Shown here piece by piece: positions 1 through 7,958 of a DNA stretch of 64,000 nt (the stretch's first letter is position 1; the number at the start of each line of letters is the position of its first letter). The notes under the pieces were generated by a model that had not been told where the DNA came from, did no database searches, and saw nothing but the letters and a program-made list of their open reading frames with translations. This DNA comes from Mycobacterium sp. OTB74. GTDB taxonomy: Bacteria > Actinomycetota > Actinomycetes > Mycobacteriales > Mycobacteriaceae. The stretch lies in contig NZ_JARXVD010000004.1 of assembly GCF_029892685.1 (NCBI RefSeq), forward strand, positions 124,001 through 188,000, in the 5' to 3' direction. A program made the translations under genes and the position numbers.

Positions 1-366
1 CAGCCGCAGGCGCCGGTCCCCGCGGGCGCTGTCGACGACCACGAACAGCCCGGCCAACGCCGACAACGAGGCAATGGCGATGGGGGTCATGACCCCGGCG
101 TGCACGTCGGGGAACCAGAACGATCCGGTGTGCGCGACGCCGTGTTCGCTCACCGACAGTGCCAGGGTGCGGGCGGGCGTGGTGGCTTTGGCCGTCAGGA
201 CGAAGACCGCGGGAACGACCACCAGCAGGATCAGCAGCACCGGGTTGCGACGCAGATCGACCAGCCCGAACCGCACAGCGGTCAGGAACCGGCTCGCCGA
301 TCGGCGCCGTGGTCGATCGATCCGGGCGCCCGCGGTGGAGCACAATGGCGGCGACCACGAGCGCAC
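1..366 (-). CDS. ABC-2 type transporter permease, second copy (partial, runs off the window)
   Basis: This frame encodes a hydrophobic permease-like N-terminus: a short basic segment, then FLTAVRFGLVDLRRNPVLL and a strongly hydrophobic helix, then a polar stretch and further helices up to the window edge. It resembles the start of the permease just upstream, which also has an R/RNPVxLIxLVxVP pattern, so the two look like duplicated subunits of one exporter. The reading frame is +1 relative to the upstream permease. A GTG at 366 or a TTG at 345 could start it within the upstream coding end, giving translational coupling. I cannot exclude that both are one protein split by a frameshift, because no stop codon separates the frames. 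Confidence 0.5.
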   Translation of the reverse strand, partial: MRSWSPPLCSTAGARIDRPRRRSASRFLTAVRFGLVDLRRNPVLLILLVVVPAVFVLTAKATTPARTLALSVSEHGVAHTGSFWFPDVHAGVMTPIAIASLSALAGLFVVVDSARGDRRLRL

Positions 367-1048
367 CGAGGACCCACGCCAGCGATATGCCGAGGTCGCC
401 GAGTCGGCCGGCGTGATGCGAGGGCAGGTCAACCATCCACAGCGTGACGAAATGGGTGGGGAAAAACCGGGAAACCATGGTGTCGCCGCCGCTGCCGCCA
501 GGGCCGAAAAACACGTCGAGCATCCAGATGAACAGGATCGCCACCGCACCGTTGACCGGATTGGGCACCGCCACCGCGATCAGGGCCCCGATCGCCAGGT
601 AGATCAGCGCGAACATGACCGTGCCGGCGATCACCCGGACGGGGTCAGCGATGCCGGTGCGCGCCGCCAACGCCAGCAGCGCGACCGCCGAGACCAGCGC
701 CGCCAGCAGCAGCCCGGTGCCGGCGCGGGCGGCGATCAATCGTGCCGCGGGCAGCCCGGCCAGCAGCAGTCGGCGGTCGGCGGCCCGGGCCGAGCGGATT
801 TGGAAGTACATCGCCAGGCCCGACAGGAACGCCGCCGCCCAGCCCGCGGTCACCACCTGCAGAGCCGGGCCGATCTTGCCGCCCAACAAGGACATTGCGT
901 CAGCCAGTGAGCGGGCGGCGACGACGACGAAGACCAGCGGCACCAGCACCAGCACGATCAGGTTGACCGGGTTGCGAACGTAGTCGGCGATGAAACGCCC
1001 GGTCAGCAGCGGGACGGGGTGCCGGGGCCGTTCGGCGCGGGTGGTCAT
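302..1048 (-). CDS. ABC-2 type transporter permease, first copy
   Basis: The ATG at 1048 overlaps the stop of the ATPase gene in an ATGA junction, so the two are translationally coupled. The product is a membrane protein of about 250 residues with roughly six hydrophobic segments, the first reading NLIVLVLVPLVFVVVAA and a later one VNGAVAILFIWMLDVFF. This is the layout of ABC-2 exporter permeases. It presumably pairs with the ATPase and the second permease to export an unknown substrate; the copper-linked neighbourhood hints at metal or envelope stress. The frame has no stop before the window edge, so the 3' end given here is only where transmembrane homology fades and the second permease frame takes over. 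Confidence 0.6.
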
Positions 1049-1791
1049 CGTGTGGCCGCAGGAGCCTGACAGGCCTGATCATCGCAGGCCGGGTCATCGC
1101 AGAGCTGGCCGTTGCATAGTTGCACGATGCGGTCGAACCGGTGCCGGTCGGCGATGAAGTGGCTGACGATCAGGACGGCGGTGCCGTCGGTGCGCCGATC
1201 AGCTATCAGTTCCCAGAATCGCAGGTAGGTGTCCCAGTCGAAACCGGCGTAGGGCTCGTCGAGCAGCAGCACCTGCGGGTCGGCCAGCATCGCCAGCGTG
1301 AGGTTGAGTTTGGCCAGGGTGCCTCCGGAGAGCCGATCGGCCCGGGTGTCGGCAAACCGCTCGAAACCCAGTGCCTCGTAAAGGTTTTTGCGGGCCCGGC
1401 TCTGGGCCGTCGGGCTCATCCGGTACACACACGCGAACAAGTCGATGTGCTCATCGCAGGTCAGTCGCTCATAAACAACCGGCTGCTGCGGGCAATACCC
1501 CAGCACACCCGTGCGCGACACCGTGCCCGAGTCCGGAGCCAGTTCGCCGACCAGGATTTTCATCATGGTCGACTTGCCCGAGCCGTTTTCACCGACCAGC
1601 CCCACCACTTCGCCGGGGCGCAGGACCAGATCGGCACCCTGCAGCACGCGGCGGCGGCCCGGCAACGGCCACATGCCTTTTCGGAAAGATTGCTCGATGC
1701 CTTCGGCGCTCAATACCGCGGCGGTGGTCGCCTCATGTCGACCCGGTGACCGACCCATCGCCGCCGGTGCGTCGGTGATCGTGTGATCCAC
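1045..1791 (-). CDS. ABC transporter ATP-binding protein
   Basis: This is a 248-residue ABC ATPase. Walker A is GENGSGKST at about 67-75, the Q-loop glutamine is near 102, the signature LSGGT is at 154-158, Walker B is VLLLDEP at 174-180, and the switch histidine is at 211. The length and single nucleotide-binding domain match CcmA/DrrA-type exporter ATPases. The C-terminal tail carries four cysteines in a short span (pattern CDDPACDDQAC), which is unusual and could bind metal. The start is a GTG with a strong AGGAGG Shine-Dalgarno 6 to 7 bases upstream. It lies 36 bases after the DUF2933 gene and overlaps the permease by four bases, so all are probably one operon. Confidence 0.9.
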   Translation of the reverse strand: MDHTITDAPAAMGRSPGRHEATTAAVLSAEGIEQSFRKGMWPLPGRRRVLQGADLVLRPGEVVGLVGENGSGKSTMMKILVGELAPDSGTVSRTGVLGYCPQQPVVYERLTCDEHIDLFACVYRMSPTAQSRARKNLYEALGFERFADTRADRLSGGTLAKLNLTLAMLADPQVLLLDEPYAGFDWDTYLRFWELIADRRTDGTAVLIVSHFIADRHRFDRIVQLCNGQLCDDPACDDQACQAPAATR

Positions 1792-1827
1792 AGGGATCCT
1801 CCTGGCCCGAGGACGCCGCAGCGGTGC

Positions 1828-2049
1828 TCAGATGCTGCCCGAGCCGCTGTGATGAGTGCTGTGGTCGGCGTCGTTGCTGCCTCCGCCGCCACCTCCGTTC
1901 ATGCCGCGCATCATCCAGAACATCATCAGTGGACAGGCGAGCAGGAGCAGCGGATACACCACCGGTGTGACCGACACCCCGCCGGCGGACAGCCCGACCA
2001 GCACGAGCACCGCGGCCAAGATCAGCCACGGGACGTATTTGTGGTTCAT
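1828..2049 (-). CDS. Small DUF2933-like membrane protein
   Basis: This is a 73-residue protein with two hydrophobic helices (about 5-22 and 28-44), a short MMRGMNGG linker, a polyglycine run and a histidine-rich tail (DADHSTHHSG). This matches the small DUF2933 membrane protein family, often seen beside metal-resistance genes. The function is unknown; the Met- and His-rich end is consistent with metal binding, which is inference. The ATG at 2049 is chosen because AGGAGT sits 8 bases upstream; a longer upstream frame lacks a comparable site. It is the first gene of the minus-strand ABC operon. A DosR-like box lies about 90 bp upstream. Confidence 0.75.
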   Translation of the reverse strand: MNHKYVPWLILAAVLVLVGLSAGGVSVTPVVYPLLLLACPLMMFWMMRGMNGGGGGGSNDADHSTHHSGSGSI

Positions 2050-2419
2050 CACCCGACTCCTCTTGTGGGTAGGCCCCCGCTGTTCTCGACGCTGCCTGAT
2101 CCGGTATCGGTGTGCCCAGAGACCAAAGTGTGAAGGCCATGGGACTTCAGTCCCCGCGGCACCGGCGACCGTGGCGGCCCAGCAATCAGCCGGCCGTGAT
2201 GGCGGTGCCGGCCCGAATACCGCGGGCCGCCCAACTCGGCGCTGGCCGAACACCTGCGTGTCGACGGCACCCGAAATGGCCGAATGCTGATGCCTGACTG
2301 TAAGGAGCCAAAGACCTGCAGCTGTTGACTATCGGCCCTACCCGGCCCACAAGTGGCGCGGGCACCCTCAGGTCAGCACCACACGCTCGGTGGTGACCTG
2401 GAGAAAAGGGGCAACGACC
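2050..2419. promoter_or_regulatory. Divergent intergenic region between the DUF2933/ABC operon and the SHOCT gene
   Basis: These 370 bases have no convincing gene on either strand. They must carry the promoters of both divergent units. The clearest element is the DosR-like dyad at 2141-2154. A weaker related sequence, GACCAAAGTG, lies near 2121-2130, the right place for a secondary box. No other repeat or RNA gene was seen. Confidence 0.5.
2141..2154. promoter_or_regulatory. DosR (DevR)-like binding box
   Basis: The sequence GGGACTTCAGTCCC matches the symmetric core of the mycobacterial DosR consensus, GGGACTWWAGTCCC, with one mismatch in the central AT pair. It lies 92 bp upstream of the DUF2933 start on the minus strand, a usual distance for DosR activation, and about 265 bp from the plus-strand SHOCT gene. 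The match is read directly from sequence; occupancy by DosR is inference. Confidence 0.55.
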
Positions 2420-2671
2420 ATGATGTGGTACGGCGGCGGCTGGGGCGGCTGGATCATGATGACCGTGACGATGGTGCTGTTCTGGGGCGGCCTGATCGTC
2501 GCGGCGGTGTGGGGTATCCGCGCGCTGAGCGGCAGCGGCAGCGGCCGCGACCAGGTCAGCGCACCGGCGGCCCCGCGCGCCGAAGACGTGCTGGCGCAAC
2601 GGTTCGCGCGCGGCGAGATCGATGAAGAAGAGTTCCAGCGGCGCATGGCCCTGCTGCACCAACCTCACTAA
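2420..2671 (+). CDS. SHOCT-domain small membrane protein
   Basis: This 83-residue protein starts with a Trp/Gly-rich segment (MMWYGGGWGGWIMM) that runs into a single transmembrane helix. It ends in a SHOCT domain with the typical AEDVLAQRFARGEIDEEEF pattern followed by a short amphipathic helix. SHOCT modules are oligomerisation or interaction segments often found at the C-terminus of small bacterial membrane proteins. The ATG at 2420 has a purine-rich AAAAGGGG about 8 bases upstream; an upstream GTG would add ten residues. The next gene is the multicopper oxidase, 208 bases away, so they may be separately transcribed. The specific role is unknown. Confidence 0.75.
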   Translation: MMWYGGGWGGWIMMTVTMVLFWGGLIVAAVWGIRALSGSGSGRDQVSAPAAPRAEDVLAQRFARGEIDEEEFQRRMALLHQPH

Positions 2672-2808
2672 ACCCCCGAACCGATGATCAATTAGGTACG
2701 GCAACAAGGCATTTCACCACGCGTGCCGGGTGCACGCCGTTCACGGCGCGTCGGCCGTATCGGTCGCACGGCAGGTGCGGCGACCGCGGCCAATACCCCG
2801 CGCCTGAT

Positions 2809-2823
2809 TACCCCGCGGGGATA
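2809..2823. promoter_or_regulatory. G-tract dyad, possible CsoR/RicR-type copper operator
   Basis: TACCCCGCGGGGATA is a near-perfect dyad with the self-complementary core CCCCGCGGGG, 56 bases upstream of the multicopper oxidase ATG. The TACCCC...GGGG layout resembles the G-tract operators of CsoR-family Cu(I) repressors. In M. tuberculosis mmcO belongs to the copper-responsive RicR regulon, so the position is logical. The left half, TACCCCGCG, is repeated directly at 2794-2802. Binding is inferred, not shown. Confidence 0.5.
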
Positions 2824-2879
2824 TGTTCGCCCCAGCTCGACACCTACCGACACCTGTGGTTGCAGAGAAGAGGCCCGCA

Positions 2880-4427
2880 ATGACCCCCTCCCCGTTGGAT
2901 GCACGGCTGGATCGGCGCGGTTTCTTGGCCGCGACCATCGCCGGTGGGTTCGCCCTCGCCGGTTGCAGCCCCCGCACACCAGCCCCGGCCACACCGGCCC
3001 CGCCCGCCCCGACTCCCAGCGGTCTATCGGCGGCGATCGCCAACGCTGAGGCGGCGCGCCCGCACACCGGCCGCACCGTCACCGCATCGCTGACACCGCA
3101 GCCGGCCACCATTGACCTGGGCGGACCCACGCCGCGCACACTGGCCTACGGCGCCACCATTCCTGCCCCGGTGATCCGGGCCAACGTCGGCGATGAGCTC
3201 GCGGTGACCGTGACCAACCGCCTCGACCATCCCACCTCGGTGCACTGGCACGGGATCACGATCCGCAACGACATGGACGGGGCCTCCCCGGCCACCCCGA
3301 CCATCGAGGCCGGAAAAGAGTTCACCTACCGGTTCTCGGTACCGGATGCGGGCACCTACTGGGCCCATCCGCACACCGAACTCGACGCCGACTTCGGCAT
3401 GTACGTGCCGGTGATCGTCGATGACCCGCGCGACCCGGGCGCTTATGACGCCGAATGGATTGTCGTACTGGATGACTGGACCGACGGTGTCGGCAAGACA
3501 CCCCAGCAGATTTTCGACACCCTGCACGCCGGGATGCCCGGCATGGGCGGCATGCCAGGGATGTCTGGTATGCCGGGAATGGGTGGGATGCCCGGCATGG
3601 GCGGCGTCGGTACCAGCTCATTGTTGGGCGGGGACGCCGGGGACGTCGCCTACCCGTACTACCTGATCAACGGCCGCATCCCGGCGGCGCCGACCACGTT
3701 CACCGCCAAGCCTGGTCAGCGGATCCGCATCCGGATCATCAACGCCGGCTCGGACACCGCGTTCCGGGTAGCCCTGCCGGGGCACACCATGACCGTCACC
3801 CACACCGACGGCTACCCCGTGCAACCAACCCCGGTCGACGCGCTGCTGCTGGGGATGGGGGAACGCTACGACGTACTGGTCACCGCCGCCGACGGCATCT
3901 TCCCCCTGGTGGCCCTCGCCGAAGGGAAAAATGCGGTGGCACGGGCCCTGCTGGCCACCGGCGCGGGCACCCCACCGGATGCGGCTTTTCAACCGGCCGA
4001 GCTGACCAAACGGGTCGGTACCGTCGAGATGTTCACCGCCACACCACAAGCCGACCTCGGCAACGCAGCTGCCGATGTGAACCTTGCCGCGGTCCTAGCC
4101 GGGGACATGATGCACTACAACTGGACCATCAATGGCGCACCGTTCGGCAAGAACGAACCACTGCAAATCAGCCAAGGCCAACGCGCCGTGCTGACCTTCA
4201 CCAACAACACCATGATGTGGCACCCCATGCACCTGCACGGCCATACCTTCCAGATTGTCAAACCCGACGGCAGCCACGGGGCACGCAAAGACACCACGAT
4301 CGTGCTACCCCGGCAAAAACTCGCCGTCGCACTCGTCGCCGACAATCCGGGTATCTGGATGCTGCACTGCCACAACACCTATCACCAATCCGCCGGGATG
4401 ATGACCAGCCTCAACTACCGCCCCTAA
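2880..4427 (+). CDS. mmcO: Tat-exported lipoprotein multicopper oxidase, MmcO-like
   Basis: This 515-residue multicopper oxidase probably oxidises Cu(I) to less toxic Cu(II) outside the membrane, as known for mycobacterial MmcO. The N-terminus has a twin-arginine signal (LDRRGFLAA, Arg 12-13) ending in a lipobox LAGC with Cys29 as lipidation site. Copper ligands are visible in the usual order: HWHG near 121, HPH near 164, HPMHLHGH, and the C-terminal HCHNTYHQSAGMM that builds the type 1 site. A methionine/glycine-rich insert lies at about residues 218-242, as in CueO-type enzymes. The ATG at 2880 gives the Tat signal a proper start and follows GAAGAGG. A possible copper operator lies just upstream. 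Confidence 0.9.
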   Translation: MTPSPLDARLDRRGFLAATIAGGFALAGCSPRTPAPATPAPPAPTPSGLSAAIANAEAARPHTGRTVTASLTPQPATIDLGGPTPRTLAYGATIPAPVIRANVGDELAVTVTNRLDHPTSVHWHGITIRNDMDGASPATPTIEAGKEFTYRFSVPDAGTYWAHPHTELDADFGMYVPVIVDDPRDPGAYDAEWIVVLDDWTDGVGKTPQQIFDTLHAGMPGMGGMPGMSGMPGMGGMPGMGGVGTSSLLGGDAGDVAYPYYLINGRIPAAPTTFTAKPGQRIRIRIINAGSDTAFRVALPGHTMTVTHTDGYPVQPTPVDALLLGMGERYDVLVTAADGIFPLVALAEGKNAVARALLATGAGTPPDAAFQPAELTKRVGTVEMFTATPQADLGNAAADVNLAAVLAGDMMHYNWTINGAPFGKNEPLQISQGQRAVLTFTNNTMMWHPMHLHGHTFQIVKPDGSHGARKDTTIVLPRQKLAVALVADNPGIWMLHCHNTYHQSAGMMTSLNYRP

Positions 4428-4600
4428 CCCCATCGCCGCCCCCGGGCAGGGGTCACTGTCATGGTCAAGGTTCACCGGATGCGGGGCCCAAAGACCCTTA
4501 ACGGCAGGCCCCCGTGGCGCCGAGACTGGCAGTCACGGCCGGCACGACAGACCGCGCCGGGCCAGTGCATGCACCACACAGACCAGAAAGGGCATCGATC

Positions 4601-4999
4601 ATGACCGAGGACTCTGAATCACCCACCGACACAACCGCAACCACCACCGCGTCGGGGCGGCCAAGCCGGCTCAACCAGATCGCCGCCTGGGTGGGCATCA
4701 TCGCCGGCGTCGTCTTCATCGTCGCGGTGATCTTCTTCAGCGGTTTCTGTGCCGGTGCCTACAGCACCGGCGGCTACTGGCACGGCGGCTACCGCCACCA
4801 ACAGTGGCAGCAAGGACCCGGGTACCCGATGATGAACCCGGGACCGATGGGCTCGGGCGGCATGATGGGGCCGGGAATGATGGGGCCGGGAGGCATGATG
4901 GGGCCGGGGACGAGCGGTCCCGGGATGCCGGGACCCGGGATGATGCCCGGGCAACCCTCCTCGGCGCCAGCATCGCCGGAGCCACCGCACCACCCCTAG
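4601..4999 (+). CDS. Methionine-rich single-pass membrane protein
   Basis: This 132-residue protein has an acidic Thr-rich cytoplasmic start, one transmembrane helix at about 28-50, and a long low-complexity extracytoplasmic tail with repeated MM-G-P-G units plus His/Tyr/Gln near its base. Met-rich tails bind Cu(I) in several copper proteins, and the oxidase 173 bp upstream has a similar insert, so a copper-buffering partner role is a reasonable inference. I do not recognise a named family. The ATG at 4601 has AAAGGG 9 bases upstream. The 173-base gap contains GGGGCCCAAAGACCC, a weak DosR-like half site, at about 4483-4497. The repetitive tail makes database hits unreliable. Confidence 0.7.
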   Translation: MTEDSESPTDTTATTTASGRPSRLNQIAAWVGIIAGVVFIVAVIFFSGFCAGAYSTGGYWHGGYRHQQWQQGPGYPMMNPGPMGSGGMMGPGMMGPGGMMGPGTSGPGMPGPGMMPGQPSSAPASPEPPHHP

Positions 5000-5055
5000 C
5001 TGTGGTTAGTGCGTTGGGCCAGCTGCCCGTGCAACGTCGCGTGGTCGTCCCCGGT

Positions 5056-5289
5056 CGATGGTTCATCCGCCACCGCACCAACGCCCAACTGCGCGCATTC
5101 GTCAGCGGCGCCACCGCCACCGCAGCCGGCGCCCTGTGCGGCGCGGTGGTGGTGCAGACCCGCCAGGCCGTCACCGATATCCCCACCGCGGCCATCGCCG
5201 TGGGCACCTTGGCGTCGTTGTGGCGGTTCAGCATCAAAGAGCCCTACGTGGTCGTGGCGGCCGGAGCCTTGGGTCTGCTGCTGCACTGA
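5056..5289 (+). pseudogene. chrA: C-terminal remnant of a ChrA chromate transporter
   Basis: The translation contains RHRTNAQLRAFVSGATATAA, then GAVVVQTRQAVTDIPTAAIA, then LASLWRFSIKEPYVVVAAG. This matches the last transmembrane pair of ChrA-type chromate/sulfate transporters, where a xLRAFVxGVTAAAxGAxxGAVVVLxR...DxPTAxIAxxT pattern is typical. The preceding in-frame sequence overlaps the Met-rich gene in another frame and shows no ChrA homology, so only about 75 residues of a roughly 400-residue transporter remain. It ends 16 bases before the convergent tnpC gene. The stub suggests that a chromate-resistance gene was cut by a deletion or insertion at the edge of the mobile element. Confidence 0.65.
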
Positions 5290-5304
5290 CCGGCGCTGGG
5301 CCGC

Positions 5305-5718
5305 TTAAGTGGTGCCGTACTGGCGGTCCTCAAGCTGTCCGTAGAGCAGCTCGATAGTGCCTTGCTGTTGTGCCACCGTGGTTTTGAGGTCTTTGATCTC
5401 GGCGGTCTGGGCGGCGATCTTGTGGCGCAGCGCGGCCACGATGGCATCGTCTCGGCCGGTGGCCGGCGGAACGTCCGCGGCGGCGTGCTTGCGGTGCGCA
5501 TCGATGACCGCCATCAGATCGTCATGCTTGTAGACCGTTTTGCGGGTCACCCCGGCGCGGCGTGCCACGGTCGAGACGTTGAGCTCGGCATTGGTTTTGC
5601 GCAGGTAGGCAATGGCCTTTTCGATGTCGCAGCGTTTGGCGTCGCTGACGGCGTTGCGGTGTTTGGCCAGGGCCGCTTTGGCGTTGGCCGAGGGCGGCGG
5701 CGGGGGTGTGCGGGTCAT
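5305..5718 (-). CDS. tnpC: TnpC-like protein (DUF6262 family)
   Basis: This 137-residue basic protein has an N-terminal helix-turn-helix-like segment (VSTVARRAGVTRKTVYKH, about 48-65) and a C-terminal coiled coil running from about 99 to 130 (ALRHKIAAQTAEIKDLKTTV and onwards). TnpC of Tn554 is a small accessory protein that influences orientation and efficiency of transposition rather than catalysing it. The ATG at 5718 overlaps the tnpB stop (ATGA). It is the last gene of the unit and converges with the chrA fragment 16 bases away. Family assignment rests on size, coiled coil and the tnpB neighbour. Confidence 0.75.
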   Translation of the reverse strand: MTRTPPPPPSANAKAALAKHRNAVSDAKRCDIEKAIAYLRKTNAELNVSTVARRAGVTRKTVYKHDDLMAVIDAHRKHAAADVPPATGRDDAIVAALRHKIAAQTAEIKDLKTTVAQQQGTIELLYGQLEDRQYGTT

Positions 5719-7958
5719 CGCCCGGTGCCGGGGTCGGCTTTGCGCAGCACCGATTCGTGGCTTCCCCGCGTGGAGACCTGCAGGCCGGGTTGCCGGCCTG
5801 CGGTGCCGGCGCCCCCGATCCCACCGATGTCGGCGCCGGCGGCGTCGGACTCCTGCAGGCGGCCGATGATGGCGTCCAGGGAGGCGACCTCGCGGCGCCG
5901 CTGATGAACCCATACGTTGTCGTCGGTCAGCTCGCGTCCGGTCCGCGCGGCGAACTGGCCGCGGCGCACGTCGATCAAGGTCAGCGTCTTGGTGCGCTGA
6001 TCGATCAGCTCGTCCAGGTGGGTGGCGTCGGTGGCGAAATGCCCGCACGACAGGCAGGCGTTGCCCTTGTCGCAGGTGGTCACCGGCGGTAGCAGGCACA
6101 CCCCGTTGGGCAGCACCCGGTCGGTGCGCTGCGCCAGCTGGGTCATGTCGTAGATATCTGAGGGGCTGATCGCGATGTCGGTGCCGTGAGCGCCGATCTT
6201 CTTGTGCTTCAAGAACTCTGCCTCGGCGGTGGCCGCCAGCGTGGCGGCGTAGCGCAGCGTCATCTCCGGCGAGGCGTGCCCGAGGTAGCGCTGCACCACG
6301 TGGATCGGCACCCCATCGTTGAGCAGTTCGGTGGCCCGGGTGTGCCGCAGCCGGTGGGTCTGGCTGAACCGCAACGGCCGACCGGCGCTGTCGGCGAGAC
6401 CGTGCACGGTGTCCAGGCGGGCCAGCACATTGCTGTAGGAGTCATAGCTGCGGGGCCGCTGCCCCTGGTGCTGGAACCGCACCCCAAAAAACAGGTACTT
6501 CGGGGTCAGCTGCGGATAATGCTGGCGTACCCAGTCCTGCTGCTCGCCAATGACATTGACGATGGCCTGCTCCACCAGAATGGTCGGGCAGACCCCGTCG
6601 ACCTTGGTCTGCTGGTACCGCAGTTTGGCCACGAACCCATCGGGGTCCTCGGCGGCGCCGTCGGCCCGGTCGCGGCCCGGGATCGCTTCCAGCGGATCGG
6701 CGTCGAGCATCAGGATTTCCGAGGCCCGCCGTCCGGTCAATGCTTGCAGCAGCCAGATGCGGGCCGCCTGCGGATCCCCGAGGCCGGCTACCACCGAGAG
6801 GGTGGCATCGGGGTGGGTGATGACCACGGGGGCGCCCTTGTCGGCGGCCAGCACGTCCAGGTAGCACAGCATCTGTTGTAGTTCGGCGGTCGAGTACCAG
6901 GTCAGCTCCGTCGGGGTGTTGGCGCGGCGGCTGCGGAACGCCGCACCCCAGAGCCGGGTGTGCGTGTCGGTCAGTGCGGCCCAGCGCGGCTCGCCGGTGG
7001 CGACCGCGGCTTCCTCGGCGTGATCGACCATGAACGTATAGAAGGTTTGGATCCGGGACTGGATACCGGCGATGGCTGTCGAGGACAACGGCCTGCCCGG
7101 TATCGACTGGGCCGCTGGCGATTTCAGATACTCGGTGAACTCGGTGAACAGCAACCTCACCTGCGCCCGGTCGGTGTGCAGCACCGGGTCGGTGATCAGG
7201 CGGTCGGCCAGGAACGGGCCGAGGTGGCGGCTCATGTCCCGGGCGCGGGACTTGAGCGAGGACCAGCGCAGCAGTTCGGCGGTCAAGGCGGTGCGCAGCC
7301 AGAACCGGACCCCTTCACGCAACCAGGCCGGTTCGATCCCGTCCAGGCGCACCACCTGGTCATGCTGCGGTTCGTGCTCGCGCTGCGGGATCCGTGGGTC
7401 GGCGTAGAGATCCCAGATGTCGTGATCCCACCACGGCCGGCTGGTGCAGCGCACCGCCACATGCAGGTGCAGGTGCTCGATGAAGTTGGTGACGTTGGTC
7501 CGAAAACCCGCCGACGGCAGGCGCCCGTTGCGGCGCTCGAAGTCGATCACCCCATGGCGCACTATCGCTTCGGGCGTCAGATCAGAGATCGAGGCCAACG
7601 TGCGGTGGTGTTGTTGGCGGTAGTCGGCGGCCGCGATGCCCACCGCGCGGCTGGTCCACTTCAGCAGGGACGGCTCGATCTTGCGGGCGCCCTCGTGGCC
7701 GCACTGCCACACCCACCACGCCAGCTCGTCGCAGATCCGTTGCGGCACAGCATCGGGCGTGAAGTCGTGCCCGTCGGGGACCGGCCGATACCGGGGGTTG
7801 TCGGCGAACACCGTGTTGGCCGGGGCCTGATCGAGGTGATACACCAGCGTCCGCCACGGCCCAGGGACGCGGTTCCACTGTGCCGCCCACTGCTCATCGT
7901 CGACGCCCCGCCGTCCCGGCCCCCGCCGAGCCTCTGCGCGCCTCTCATTGCCCGTCAC
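5715..7958 (-). CDS. tnpB: TnpB-like tyrosine recombinase
   Basis: This large tyrosine recombinase has about 747 residues. The catalytic core is in the second half: the first arginine lies in ALTGRRASEILML near 408, the HxxR box in HRLRHTRATELLNDG near 538, the next histidine in RYLGHASPEMT, and the nucleophilic tyrosine in TLRYAAT near 568. Behind the core is a cysteine-rich segment (CDKGNACLSCGHFATD) that looks like a zinc-binding motif, followed by a helix and charged tail. It would act with tnpA in strand exchange during transposition. The start is a GTG at 7958, overlapping tnpA by 14 bases; an ATG at 8018 would lie well inside tnpA. Confidence 0.85.
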   Translation of the reverse strand: MTGNERRAEARRGPGRRGVDDEQWAAQWNRVPGPWRTLVYHLDQAPANTVFADNPRYRPVPDGHDFTPDAVPQRICDELAWWVWQCGHEGARKIEPSLLKWTSRAVGIAAADYRQQHHRTLASISDLTPEAIVRHGVIDFERRNGRLPSAGFRTNVTNFIEHLHLHVAVRCTSRPWWDHDIWDLYADPRIPQREHEPQHDQVVRLDGIEPAWLREGVRFWLRTALTAELLRWSSLKSRARDMSRHLGPFLADRLITDPVLHTDRAQVRLLFTEFTEYLKSPAAQSIPGRPLSSTAIAGIQSRIQTFYTFMVDHAEEAAVATGEPRWAALTDTHTRLWGAAFRSRRANTPTELTWYSTAELQQMLCYLDVLAADKGAPVVITHPDATLSVVAGLGDPQAARIWLLQALTGRRASEILMLDADPLEAIPGRDRADGAAEDPDGFVAKLRYQQTKVDGVCPTILVEQAIVNVIGEQQDWVRQHYPQLTPKYLFFGVRFQHQGQRPRSYDSYSNVLARLDTVHGLADSAGRPLRFSQTHRLRHTRATELLNDGVPIHVVQRYLGHASPEMTLRYAATLAATAEAEFLKHKKIGAHGTDIAISPSDIYDMTQLAQRTDRVLPNGVCLLPPVTTCDKGNACLSCGHFATDATHLDELIDQRTKTLTLIDVRRGQFAARTGRELTDDNVWVHQRRREVASLDAIIGRLQESDAAGADIGGIGGAGTAGRQPGLQVSTRGSHESVLRKADPGTGR

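Noticed and set aside
4804..5289. A 161-residue protein covering the ChrA-like end
   Set aside because: Its first half is the out-of-frame shadow of the Met-rich gene; only the last part resembles ChrA, so it is treated as a fragment.
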